Part shown: piece by piece, positions 32,880 to 42,996 of the stretch
Numbering within the stretch: position 1 is the first letter of the stretch
Layout of the letters: each line of letters begins with the position of its first letter
DNA from: an uncultured Mailhella sp.
GTDB lineage: Bacteria > Desulfobacterota > Desulfovibrionia > Desulfovibrionales > Desulfovibrionaceae
NCBI GenBank assembly: GCA_944322635.1
Contig: CALUPL010000006.1
Span: forward strand, 1-64,000
Direction: 5' to 3'
Length of the DNA stretch: 64,000 bases
Notes under the pieces: model-generated
What the model was told of the DNA's origin: nothing
Databases searched by the model: none
Seen by the model: the letters and a program-made list of their open reading frames with translations, nothing else
Translations under genes and position numbers: made by a program

Positions 32880-33444
32880 CCATCAACACCGCTGCTTCCG
32901 CGAAGCGGAGCAGCGGTCGGCCAGCCGCAGGCGGGCGCAGCAGCGCACGCCTGCACTGAGATTGCAGCCCGAAAAGAGCCTTGTCGAGCCTTTCGGCACG
33001 GGCGTTACTCGACCTTCCCCGCCTTTTCGAAGATGCGCGTTCTGCCTGTGGCGAAAGCCCGCCGCAGGCGAAACAGGGGGGTCCGGGGGGAATTATTTCT
33101 GACATTGCAGAAATGGTTCTGCCGCAACATCCCGTTTGCGCAAGACACTCTGTACCGACTCAGGGCATGTACGACGGCGGCGGCGTTTAACGCCGGAAGT
33201 AAATTCCGGCTACGCGCCTTCCGTCGGCCGGGCTCCTGATGTCGCCCGGGGCCCCCGAGCGTTGAAACACGGCCTTCCGAACTTCACTCCCCCCTTCGCC
33301 CTTTGCCCCCGGACATAATCTTCCTGTTCACCCTGTCCTGCCGAACCGGCGAAGCCGGGAGGCAGAATCAGGGGGGCGCGGGGGGAATTATTTCCCCCGC
33401 ACTGCCTTTCCTGCCTTTTCTGCCTTTCCTGCCTTTTCTGTCTT
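32880..33444. repeat. Mosaic intergenic repeat, inverted copy
   Basis: Carries the same modules as 31371-32010 on the opposite strand: the CGCAGGCGGGCGCAGCAGCG module, the GAATTATTTCTGACATTGCA segment, hairpin GCCGGAAGTAAATTCCGGC near 33193, CCTGATGTCGCCCGGGGCC, and GGGGGGAATTATTTCCCCCG. It fills the space between gmhB and gluQRS. No gene is seen in it. Confidence 0.8.
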
Positions 33445-34464
33445 CTACCGCCAGGCCTCTGGGGCGTCATGGGGGATGACGAGGGGGCCAGGGGGGAGGG
33501 AGTGCCAGGGGAAGGGGCCTTCGTGCAGGATTCTGTCGGCGAGTCTGGCGGGGGAAGCCGGGGCGTCGGTCGTTTGGAGGCCGGCGAGTTTGGCGAAGAA
33601 GCCGGTGATGGCGGCTGGTGAGCAGCCTTTTTCGCGCAGGGCGGCCATGCTGAGGCTGTGGTGGCGTTTAGCGAGGCGTTCGCCCTGTTCGTCGCAGAGA
33701 AGGGGTATATGGGCGTAGGAAGGGGGCGTGGCGCCGAGCAGTCGGTAGAGGAGGAGCTGGCGCGGGGTGGAGAGCAGGATATCTTCGCCGCGCACGACCT
33801 GGGTGACGCCCATGCGTATATCGTCCACGACGACGGCGAGCTGGTAGGCCCACACGCCGTCGGAGCGGCGGAGGGCGAAGTCGCCGCCGCAGTCTTTCAT
33901 GGAAATGCGCTGCGGGCCGAGGACGAGGTCGGTGAAGGATTCCACGTCGTTGTCGGGGCAAAGCAGGCGCAGGGCGGGCTTACGGCCTTCGGCTTCTTTT
34001 TGTGCGCGTTCTTCGGCGGAGAGGTGGCGGCAGGTACCGGGGTAGGCGGCTCCGGCGTCACCGAGGCCGTCGGCGGCTCCGTGGGGTGCGCCTGCCAGGA
34101 TACGGAGTTCCTTTCTGGTGCAGTAACAGGGGTAAACGCGTCCCTGAGCCTTCAGCTTATCCAGGGCACGTTCGTAGAGGGGGGAGCACAGGCTCTGGTG
34201 ATAGGGGGCGTGCAGGCCGTGGGAGGAGCCTTCATCCCAGTCGAGTCCGAGCCAGGAGAGGTCGCGTTCCATGGCGTCCATCCACTCGCGGCGGGAGCGG
34301 TCGGGGTCTATGTCTTCGTGGCGCAGTATGACGCGGCCGCCCGACGCGCGGGCGCCGAGCCAGGCCAGGAAGAACGACCATGCGTTGCCGAGGTGCATGA
34401 GGCCGGTAGGGCTGGGGGCGAATCGCCCGATCACGGTTCCGCGGGAAGGGGGAAGCAGGTTCAT
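33445..34464 (-). CDS. gluQRS: Glutamyl-Q tRNA(Asp) synthetase
   Basis: The 339-aa class I synthetase-like protein has the HIGH-type motif RFAPSPTGLMHLGNA (14-28), zinc ligands Cys113, Cys115, Tyr141 and Cys145 spaced as in GluQ-RS, and a KMSKS-like LAKRHHS. It lacks the anticodon-binding domain of full glutamyl-tRNA synthetases. It glutamylates queuosine at the wobble position of tRNA-Asp. Its ATG overlaps the hemW stop by 4 bp, so the two are co-translated. Confidence 0.9.
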   Translation of the reverse strand: MNLLPPSRGTVIGRFAPSPTGLMHLGNAWSFFLAWLGARASGGRVILRHEDIDPDRSRREWMDAMERDLSWLGLDWDEGSSHGLHAPYHQSLCSPLYERALDKLKAQGRVYPCYCTRKELRILAGAPHGAADGLGDAGAAYPGTCRHLSAEERAQKEAEGRKPALRLLCPDNDVESFTDLVLGPQRISMKDCGGDFALRRSDGVWAYQLAVVVDDIRMGVTQVVRGEDILLSTPRQLLLYRLLGATPPSYAHIPLLCDEQGERLAKRHHSLSMAALREKGCSPAAITGFFAKLAGLQTTDAPASPARLADRILHEGPFPWHSLPPGPLVIPHDAPEAWR

Positions 34465-35612
34465 GCCGTAGTCTCCGGTTGTTGGGGAATGCGTTCAAAA
34501 CACTGTTCAATGACGGCGTTGGACACGAGCATTCCCCGGCGGGTGAGCGCAAAGCGGCCTTCTTCCATGCGGGCCATGCCCCGCCATGCCAGTTCTTCAA
34601 TGAGTCCGCGGTTGTCGGCGGCAAAGTCGCGTCCCGTCATGCGGCGGTATTCCGCCAGATCCAGACCGTCCGTCATGCGCAGGCGGAGCATGATGAATTC
34701 TTCCACGCGTTCGACGAAGCTGAGTTCCTCCACAATGCCGGCCTCTCGCCCCTGCCTTACCGAAGAGAGCCACGTGCCGAGGTCGGCGGGCTGGCTTATG
34801 CGGCGGTTGCCCATGCAGCTTACGGCCGCCGGCCCCAGACCGAGATATTCCTTTCCGAGCCAGTAGCCGAGGTTGTGGCGGCACCGGCGTCCGGGGCGGG
34901 CGTAGTTGGAAATTTCATACTGCGCGTAGCCTGCGCTTTCCAGCATGACGCCGCCCTCCTCGTACATGGCGGCGGCCTCGTTTTCGCCGGGCAGGGCGAG
35001 GGTACGGCGCTGACGGAAAAGCGGGGTTCCTTCTTCGAGCGTGAGTCCGTAGCAGGAAAAATGTTCCGGCCCGAGGGCCACGGCGCGGGCAAGCTGATTC
35101 TTCCAGCTTTCCAGGGACTCGCCGGGAAGAGCCCATATGAAATCGAGTCCGATGTTGTCGAACTTCGCCCTGCGCAGAGAACGGAAAGCGGCCACGGCCT
35201 GTTTTTCGTCGTGCACGCGGCCCACGGCGGCAAGGAGCGTGTCGTCGAGGGCCTGCACACCCAGAGAAACGCGGTTCACCCCGGCCGCGCGAAAGCCGGA
35301 AGCCCGGGAGTCATCCACGGAATCGGGATTGGCCTCCATGCTTATTTCCGCATCGGCATCCAGCGAAAAGCATTCCGCCGCCGTGTCGAGAATCCGGCCG
35401 AGCAGGGAAGGAGGCACGAGACTCGGCGTTCCGCCGCCGAAAAACACGGTGCTCACGGCGGGATGGTTCAGTTCGGCAGCCCTTCGGCGCATGTCCGAGC
35501 AAAGCGCGTCCGCCCACAGACGAAGCGCGTCCCCCGATCCCACGGGTTCGGAATAAAAGGCGCAGTAGCGGCACTTGCGCCGGCAGAACGGAACATGAAC
35601 GTACAGCAGCAT
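34461..35612 (-). CDS. hemW: Heme chaperone / radical SAM protein HemW
   Basis: The 383-aa protein starts MLLYVHVPFCRRKCRYCAFY, giving the radical SAM Cys10-x3-Cys14-x2-Cys17 cluster motif in the HVPFC context typical of HemW, followed by FFGGGTPSLVP and QALDDTLLAAVGRVH. It binds and transfers heme; it is not the coproporphyrinogen oxidase it is often named for. I chose the start at 35612, because the 53-residue extension is unconserved basic sequence. Confidence 0.85.
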   Translation of the reverse strand: MLLYVHVPFCRRKCRYCAFYSEPVGSGDALRLWADALCSDMRRRAAELNHPAVSTVFFGGGTPSLVPPSLLGRILDTAAECFSLDADAEISMEANPDSVDDSRASGFRAAGVNRVSLGVQALDDTLLAAVGRVHDEKQAVAAFRSLRRAKFDNIGLDFIWALPGESLESWKNQLARAVALGPEHFSCYGLTLEEGTPLFRQRRTLALPGENEAAAMYEEGGVMLESAGYAQYEISNYARPGRRCRHNLGYWLGKEYLGLGPAAVSCMGNRRISQPADLGTWLSSVRQGREAGIVEELSFVERVEEFIMLRLRMTDGLDLAEYRRMTGRDFAADNRGLIEELAWRGMARMEEGRFALTRRGMLVSNAVIEQCFERIPQQPETTA

Positions 35613-36197
35613 CGAATCAGCATGAAAAAAACGCGCTTTTCCGTCAAGCCCCAAGCCGAACAACAGCCGTTTTCCCCGCCCGTTGCCGAAAAACGCTCTC
35701 CCCTTCCGAACTGTCCGGCCCGCTCTTCTCGCTTCAAGACGCAGCGTTTTTTCAAACTTGAACTGTCCCAACGATTTTCAAGCATCATGCTTTCTTTTTT
35801 CAGTCATCAATAAATTTTTTTTTATACACATATAAATATTTTATATTTTACTCCGTGCATGAAAAATGACGGTGAAAAAAATTTTCTTATGAATTATAAA
35901 AGTACACCGGCATATGATTTTGATTACAAAAAGAAATTTTTTCTATAGTATTCCTTACATTTTTTTATCAATATATAAAATTTTCTTTCCAAGTATGAAA
36001 ACCGCATTTTTTTGCTGGCCTTTAAAATAACTCCATGGTATCCGCTTTTTTTCACAAGGTACGGCCCCCTGAAAAAACTTGAATTTTTCAAGTCCGTGTC
36101 TTTTTCAAAAAAAAACTCCCGCGCCGGACGCCGCACAGGTTTCGGCAAAGAGTCGCAGGACAAGGCGCGGAAAAAACAGTCATGGAGGGATGACATC
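35613..36197. other. AT-rich divergent spacer upstream of hemW and the autotransporter
   Basis: Nearly 600 bp, much of it over 70% AT between 35800 and 36100, with long T and A runs. It probably contains promoters for both flanking genes. No RNA gene or coding sequence is recognised. Confidence 0.4.
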
Positions 36198-39100
36198 ATG
36201 TTGAGCAGAAATGCCATGGGCAATCTCATCAACCGCTACGCCGCGGTGCTGAGAAAATGCCGCCTTCTGAACGTATTCGGTTCTCTGGCCGTGGCGGCCA
36301 TGCTGATCGCCGGCGCAACCGGAGTGGCCATGGGCTTTGACAGCAAGTTCTTCGAACGCGTGCCCGAGTATCCCGATTTCATCGTAGGCGGCGGCGTGTC
36401 GGATACCGGCCCGCCTGCGGAATTCACCCACAAGCTCGAACTGGGGCAGACCGGCGTTTCCACCGGCGTAGCCACGGGTGCCGACACGCCCGCCGTGGTG
36501 TATGCCGACAGGAACAATCCTGCAGCCAAAACAACGGTCACGTGTGGGTGATCGCCTCGGACAAGGGCGGCTATGCCGAAGCCATGGGCGGTCAGTACGG
36601 CACGAACTTCACGCTGACCAACAACGGCTACATTTACGTGGACGGCACCGACGCTTCCGCCACCAAGGGCATGGGCGTGAACCCCGAGGGCAAGGCCTTC
36701 AACGAAAAGCTCATTGCCGTGCGCAAGGGCAGCGCCATGGCCGACAATTCCGGCTCCGACACCAAAACCATGGTGAACAACGGCGTGATTTCCGTGGAAG
36801 ACGCCGGCGGCGTAGGCATGTACTACCGCAAGGAAAACATAGTCCACGGCGAAGTGACCAACAACGGCAGCATATTCGTTTCCAACGGCGGCGTCGGCGT
36901 GGTCATGACGAACGACAAGAAAGACGACGCCTACAACGACAAATATTTCACCAACACCGGCACCATTGCCGCCGACGACAAGAGCACGGCCATTCTCGTG
37001 ACCGGCACCGACAATGCCACCGTCAGTCTCGAAGGCGACAAGAGCCGCGTGGAGGGACTCATCAGTCTTCAGGGCACGAACAACAACCTCCTCCTCGACG
37101 GCATGGGCTCCGGCGGACAGGAAAGTCTGTACGTCAAGGGTTCCTTCGCCGGCGAAATAAGCAATCACAGCAACGTGGTCTTTACCGACAATTCGGCCTT
37201 TTCCCTGGATGACGCCCTCAACATTGACAACACCTCCACGGCGCAGCTTGCCAACGTTACGCTTGCCCAGGGCCAGCACGAAGCGAACCGCGCCCTTGTG
37301 ACCGTAAACGGCGACTCCACCGACCTGAACGGCGGCATGAGCAGCGGCGGCAAGGCATTTTTCAAGCGCGCCTCAAGCAGCAACGGCAACGTGGAAATCG
37401 CGGGTGCCGACGTGAGCGGCACCGTTTTGCGGCCGATGCTGCAGGCGTGGTGTCGGCCTCTCTGGAAGAAGGCCGCAGTCTTGCCGTAAAGGATTCCCGC
37501 TTCGTGAACAATCAGATTGCGGGCAGCTCTGCCGGCGGCGCGGCCGCATCCGTTGCGGCAGGCGGCAACGCTTCGTTTTCTGCCAAAAACGTTGAGTTCA
37601 GCGACAACGCCGTAAACGCAAAGCAGGCAAAAGGCGGCGCCCTGCGCCTGGAAAACACGGGCAAAGGCACTCTTACGGCCGACCTTTCCGGCGTGACCTT
37701 CAAAAACAACGCGGCCGCCGGAAGCGAAAACGGACTCGGCGGCGCCATATACAACGACGGTGCACAAATTTCCATTGACGGCGGCGTGTTTGAAGGCAAC
37801 CGGGCCGTCACCTCGGGCGGCGCGCTTTACAACGGAGCCAAGGGCAACGTGACCTTTACCGGCACGAACGTCTTTTCCGACAACCTGGCCGCGGGCGCGG
37901 CCAACGACGTGCACAACGAAGGCTCCATCACCGTGGCAGGCGGCGTGACCCGGTTCGACGGCGGCTATTCGCAGTCGGGCGCGGATTCCTCGCTCATCGT
38001 GAAGACCGGCGCGGCGCTTGCCGTGGCTCTGCCCGACGCGGGCGGCGTAACGGCTTCTCCCACGGAAGCCCTGCTTGCCCTCGGCCGTCCTCTGGATCTC
38101 GGCGGCGGTTCTCTGCGCGTGGGCGACGTTGCCGCAAGAAGCGGCGCCGACGTGACCTTCGGCAGAAACTCCCTTCTCGTGGTGGATGGTCTGGCCGCCA
38201 GGGATAACGCCATGCTCACGGGCAACGGCAGCCTCGCCGTGGAAGAAGGATCGAAGCTCTACATAGCCAACGCGCAGTCCGGGGAATCATACACCGTGAC
38301 TTCCGGCCTCAGCTTCGCCGACGGCGATTACTGGAAAAACGCCAGTCTTCTTGCCGGTCGCCTCATGGAAACCGAAATTTCCACGGAAGGCGGCAACGTC
38401 ATGGTGCACGCCCAGGCGCAGGACGCCTCCCGCACCCTGCCCGGCGTGATTCCCACAAACGGACTCAACGCCATGATGAACGGCAACAAGAACGACACCG
38501 AATCCCTTAACGCCGGTCTGCGCTTTTTGAGCCGCGCCATGGACAACGTGCAGTACATGCCCGGCGACGCGACGGCCGTGGCCATGGTGAACGAAGTTTC
38601 CCGCGCATCCGTCACCGCCGGAGTGCAGAACACCGCTCTGCGCCTTGCCGACGCGGGCGCGGATCAGATAGCCCGTCACCTTTCGCTGAGCTTCATGGAT
38701 GAAAACGTCGCAACCGATGCCGACGGCGTGAACGTGTGGGCCACTCCCATGTACGGCAACACCTACACCCACGGCATGGCTGCCTCAGGCGCGGCCGTGC
38801 GCGGCAACTACGGCGGTCTGGCCCTCGGCGTCGACAAGAAGTTCGGGGAAATTCTCGGCGGAGCCGTGCGAGCAGGCGCGGCCGTGAACGGCGGCGGCGG
38901 AAAGTCCGAAACCCGCGGCACCGCAACCATCACGAGCAATTCCTACAGCTTCGGCGGCATCAACTTCTACGCGGGCTGGAATCCGGGCGACCTGAACGTG
39001 ACGGCCAGCGCGGGCTGGTCCATAGGCACCCACGATCTCAAGCTGAACCTGCCCTCTTCCATGAACATGGGTCCGCTCAGCTCCGACGTGGACACCACCG

Positions 39101-39570
39101 CCTTTGTGGCGGATCTGCGCGGCGAATACCGCATAAGCACCGACGTGGCGGACATCACTCCCCATGCGGGCGTGCGCTACACCTCGCTCAGCACCGACAG
39201 TCACAAGGTGAGAACGAAAGGCTCCACGGTCAATTCCGTGGCCTCCGACAGGCAGGACATCGTTCAGTTCCCCGTGGGCGTGACGCTCTCCAAGAACGTG
39301 GACGTGAGCGGCTGGAACGTCAAGCCCCTGCTCGACGTTTCCGTCATTCCCGCGGCCGGCGACACGAAAAATACGACGAAGGTTTCCTATGCCGGAACCC
39401 ACGCCGCCGACAGCGTGAATACCCGCATCATGGATTCCACGAGCTGGTCCGGACTTGTGGGCGTGCAGGCCGAAAAGGGCAATCTCGCCCTCGGCATAAA
39501 CTACGGCATGCAGGCCTCCAAGAACGAAACCGACCAGAGCGTCAACGTGGGCATAAGCTGGAAGTTCTAA
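36198..39570 (+). pseudogene. Pmp-like autotransporter gene with two apparent frameshifts
   Basis: Read with one extra base in the A4 run at 36528-36531 and one in the T4 run at 37425-37428, this is a single frame of about 1124 residues. It begins MLSRNAMGNLINRYAAVLRK with an extended signal peptide and is preceded by GGAGGG. A passenger of repeated Gly/Asn/Val beta-helix coils follows, including GGAIYN and GGALYN motifs like Chlamydia Pmp proteins. It ends in an autotransporter beta-barrel of about 280 residues with C-terminal Phe. As written, only the last 707 residues form one frame with the barrel. The defects are either sequencing errors, slippage-prone phase switching, or true decay. 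Confidence 0.8.
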
Positions 39571-39622
39571 ACGCGGAAAAATCCGCAGGGGAGCCGAAAG
39601 ACTTCCCCTTCGGAACATTGCG

Positions 39623-39657
39623 GGCGGAAGACCGGAAAACGGTCTTCCGCCTCTTTG
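39623..39657 (+). terminator. Terminator of the autotransporter gene
   Basis: GCGGAAGACCG and CGGTCTTCCGC form an 11-bp stem (extended by one G-C pair) with a GAAAA loop, followed by a T-rich run. Confidence 0.8.
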
Positions 39658-39897
39658 TTTTCCGAATGCCCCTGGAACCCGATTCCCGGGAAAGCGAAAT
39701 TTCGAAAAATGTCGAATCCTTTTTCCTTCCGTTTTCTCAAGGCTTCCGCGAGTCGCGAAAGACGCTTTCTTCCGACAAACACGCGTTTTTCGCCTTCGTC
39801 GGCAAGTGGCGCTTTCTACTTTTTCGTAAATTTGCCTTTGACTCCGGGGCAGCCGATCCGTATGCTGTACCGAGGTTTTTCTCAAGGAGAAGAGGAC

Positions 39898-41166
39898 ATG
39901 GAAGAAAAAGACATTCGCGAAGCCGTACGCACTGCCGGTCGAAAGGCCAGAGAAGCTTCCCGCCGCATGGCGGCCGCGAGTCCTGCGGCCAAAAAACTTG
40001 CGCTGGAAACCATGGCCGTTCTTTTAAAGGAACGCGAAGAGGCCCTCCTCGCCGCCAACGCCGAAGATCTCGAAGCGGCCCGGCTCGCGGGTCTGGACGG
40101 ACCGCGCATGGACAGACTGCGCCTCACGCCGGCCGTTCTTGCCGACATGGCCGAAGCCTGCCGTCACGTGGCCGACATGCCCGATCCCGTGGGAGCCATG
40201 GATTCTCAGTGGCAGCGGCCCAACGGGCTGCTCGTGGGCCGCATGAGAGTGCCGCTCGGCGTGGTGGCCATGGTGTATGAGGCCCGGCCCAACGTTACCG
40301 TGGACGCTTCCATTTTGTGCCTCAAGGCGGGCAACGCCGTCATTCTGCGCGGCGGCTCCGAAGCCCTCCACTCCAACGTCGCGCTGGCCTCGCTTCTGCA
40401 CGAGGCGCTCAGCGCGGCCTCCCTGCCGGGCGACGCCGTGCAGTTCATCGACATAACCTCCCACGATGCCGTTGCCGAACTGTGCCGCCTCGACGAATAT
40501 GTCGATGTGCTCATTCCCCGGGGCGGAGAATCGCTGGTGCGTGCGGTGACAAGTCAGGCCACCATGCCCGTGCTCAAGCACTACAAGGGCGTGTGTCATG
40601 CCTTCATCGACGATTCCGCCGATCTCAGTCAGGCGCTCGAAATCGTGTACAACGGCAAGGTTCAGCGTCCCGGCGTGTGCAATGCCCTGGAATGTCTGCT
40701 GGTGCACGAAAACGTGGCCGCATCCTTCCTGCCCATGGTGGTGGAACGGCTCGGGGCCGCGGGCGTGAGCTTCCGCGCCGACACCTCCTCCCTGCCGCTC
40801 CTCGGCCCCAGTGCCTCCCCCGCCGCTCCCGACGACTACGGCCGCGAATTTCACGACCTCATCCTTGCCGTGCGCGTGGTTCGAAACATGGATGAAGCCC
40901 TGACCCACATTGCCCGGTACGGCTCCAATCACACGGAAATCATCTGCACCGAAAACCACCTGAACGCCATGCGCTTTCTGCGTGAGGCCGACGCCTCCAT
41001 GGTGGCGGTCAACGCTTCCACGCGCTTCAACGACGGCGGACAGCTGGGCCTCGGCGCGGAAATAGGCATAAGCACCTCCAAGCTGCACGCCTACGGCCCC
41101 ATGGGCGTGCAGGAACTCACCACCACCAAGTTCGTGGTCTTCGGCCAGGGCCAGGTGAGGCAGTAA
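39898..41166 (+). CDS. proA: Gamma-glutamyl phosphate reductase
   Basis: The 422-aa protein matches ProA along its length, with MVYEARPNVTVDASILCLKA, the catalytic-Cys context QRPGVCNALE, and NASTRFNDGGQLGLGAEIG near the C-terminus. It reduces gamma-glutamyl phosphate in proline synthesis. AAGGAGAAGAGG precedes the ATG. nadD follows after 4 bp, an operon pair common in bacteria. proB is not in the window. Confidence 0.95.
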   Translation: MEEKDIREAVRTAGRKAREASRRMAAASPAAKKLALETMAVLLKEREEALLAANAEDLEAARLAGLDGPRMDRLRLTPAVLADMAEACRHVADMPDPVGAMDSQWQRPNGLLVGRMRVPLGVVAMVYEARPNVTVDASILCLKAGNAVILRGGSEALHSNVALASLLHEALSAASLPGDAVQFIDITSHDAVAELCRLDEYVDVLIPRGGESLVRAVTSQATMPVLKHYKGVCHAFIDDSADLSQALEIVYNGKVQRPGVCNALECLLVHENVAASFLPMVVERLGAAGVSFRADTSSLPLLGPSASPAAPDDYGREFHDLILAVRVVRNMDEALTHIARYGSNHTEIICTENHLNAMRFLREADASMVAVNASTRFNDGGQLGLGAEIGISTSKLHAYGPMGVQELTTTKFVVFGQGQVRQ

Positions 41167-41170
41167 GGTC

Positions 41171-41860
41171 ATGGGCGTTACGGGCATTCTCGGCGGCACG
41201 TTCAATCCCGTGCATAACGGCCATGTGCGCCACGCCATAGAAGTGGCGGAGGCCCTCGGCCTTGAGCGCGTGCTGCTCATGCCCTGCGCCACGCCGCCCC
41301 ACAAGGAAAGCGCGGGACTTCTCCCCTTCGACCTTCGCGTGGAACTGTTGCGGGCCGCCGTGCGCAATATTCCCTTTCTCGGCGTGGAAACCCTGGAAGG
41401 CGAACTTGAAGGCCCTTCCTATACATGGCGCACCCTGCGCGAATGGGGCCGCCGCCATGAAGGCGAATCTCTGCCCTGCTTCATGATGGGCGCAGAATCC
41501 TTCGCCGCGCTCGATACCTGGAAGCACGGCCTCGAACTGCCGCACTTCGCCCACCTCGTCATGGTGCCCAGAAACGGCGACGACGGCAGCGTGTTCCACG
41601 AAAGCATACGCTCCTTCTGGCCCGGCAGCATCCCCCCCGACCGCGACGTGCCCCTCGGCCGCGAAACCGTCAACCTCAAGGGCGGCGGCCAGTGCACCTT
41701 CCTGCCCGTGCCCAGACTCGACATAAGCTCCACCTTCATACGCGCCCGCTGGCGCTCCGGCCGAAGCCTCGCCGGACTCATGCCCGAAGCCGAACTCTCC
41801 GTGCTCAACGCCCGCGCCGCCGAAGTCTCCGAGTGCTGGGCCACAGCCAGAGTGCGCTGA
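41171..41860 (+). CDS. nadD: Nicotinate-nucleotide adenylyltransferase
   Basis: The 229-aa protein has GILGGTFNPVHNGHVRHA, the nucleotidyltransferase HxGH-type motif, and the C-terminal ISSTFIRARW motif of NadD. It makes nicotinate adenine dinucleotide in NAD synthesis. The gene directly follows proA. The mosaic repeat begins just after its stop. Confidence 0.93.
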   Translation: MGVTGILGGTFNPVHNGHVRHAIEVAEALGLERVLLMPCATPPHKESAGLLPFDLRVELLRAAVRNIPFLGVETLEGELEGPSYTWRTLREWGRRHEGESLPCFMMGAESFAALDTWKHGLELPHFAHLVMVPRNGDDGSVFHESIRSFWPGSIPPDRDVPLGRETVNLKGGGQCTFLPVPRLDISSTFIRARWRSGRSLAGLMPEAELSVLNARAAEVSECWATARVR

Positions 41861-41865
41861 AGAAA

Positions 41866-42180
41866 AAAACATGTGCGGGGGAAATAATTCCCCCCGCGCC
41901 CCCCTGTTTCGCCTCGCGGCTTCGCCGCAGCGGCGGGCTTTCGCGGCAAACAGGCGCGCATCTTCGAAAACACAGGGCAAGGCAGAAGGAACGCCGGGGC
42001 CGTAAGGCTCGGCAAGGCTCCTTTCGGGCTGCAAACGCCGTGCAGGCGTGCGCCCTGCGCCCGCCTGCGGTTGCCGACCGATGCTCCCGCTTCGCGGCAA
42101 CATCGGTGAAATTGGAAGATATTTCCAGATGTTTAAGGAAGAACGCCTGCTCAAGGCTCTGGGAAACTTTCGTTGGTAAA
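41866..42180. repeat. Mosaic intergenic repeat, partial copy
   Basis: Contains GGGGGAAATAATTCCCCCCG joined directly to the GCAGGCGTGCGCCCTGCGCC module and the GCTTCGCGGCAACATCGGTG end, without the middle hairpin modules. This suggests an internal deletion or module shuffling relative to the copy at 31.4 kb. Confidence 0.75.
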
Positions 42181-42286
42181 AGATCAACCGTTTCTCTTCC
42201 CTCAGCAAAACTTTTATTTTAAGGAAGACAGCCTCTTTTTGAATACTCGGACGGGCCTTCTCCTGCGACATGAAACCTTTTTTCAC

Positions 42287-42905
42287 GCTCGCATGAGCCG
42301 CATGTCTGCAACCGCTATCTTCCAGCCCCCACAGGCCCGCGACCTGACTTCAGGCTGGCGCGCCGGTGGGCATGAATAGCCGGAATTCACTTCCGGCGTT
42401 AAATGAAATGACCACCGTGCATGCCCCGCAGGACGTAAAGTGTGTCCGGAACAGACGGGATTTTGCGTTACTCCGGCCTGGGCACCCACCCCTTGCCGCA
42501 TGTTTCCCGTTGTCTCCCCTCTTTCCCGCAACTTTCAACGCACTGAGGCCCCTGGCGACATCAGGAGCCCGGCCGGTGGGCATGAATAGCCGGAATTCAC
42601 TTCCGGCGTTAAATGAAATGACCACCGTGCATGCCCCGCAGGACGTCAAGTGTGTCCGGAACAAACGGGATTTTGCGTTACTCCGGCCTGGGCACCCACC
42701 CCTTGCCGCATGTTTCCCGTTGTCTCCCCTCTTTCCCGCAACTTTCAACGCACTGAGGCCCCGGGCGACATCAGGATCCCGGCCGGTGGGCATGAATAGC
42801 CGGAATTCACTTCCGGCGTTAAATGAAATGACCACCGTGCATGCCCCGCAGGACGTAAAGTGTGTCTGGAGAAAACGGGATTTTGCGTTACTCCGGCCTA
42901 GGCAT
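42287..42905. repeat. 210-bp tandem repeat array built from mosaic repeat modules
   Basis: Units starting GCCGGTGGGCATGAATAGCC recur at 42362, 42572 and 42782, an exact 210-bp period. Each unit contains the GCCGGAATTCACTTCCGGC hairpin, AAATGAAATGACCACCGTGC, and ends with ACGCACTGAGGCCCC plus a GCGACATCAGGA segment. The third unit is cut short near 42900. Unit differences are few, so the duplications look recent. The in-frame repeated peptide it would encode has no start site or homology known to me. Confidence 0.85.
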
Positions 42906-42996
42906 TTGACATTTATGTCAGTCTCTACTAGCGTGCTTGCAAGCCCGGAACAGTCCGGCTTTCCCGTTGTCCTTTTTCTCCCTAAGGAGTTCCTGT

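Noticed and set aside
31371..33444. Composite transposon around gmhB
   Set aside because: No transposase or insertion-sequence termini found in the flanking repeats, so the term is not justified by the sequence.
42287..42905. CRISPR array
   Set aside because: The repeated unit is 210 bp with no short repeats separated by unique spacers, and there are no cas genes nearby.
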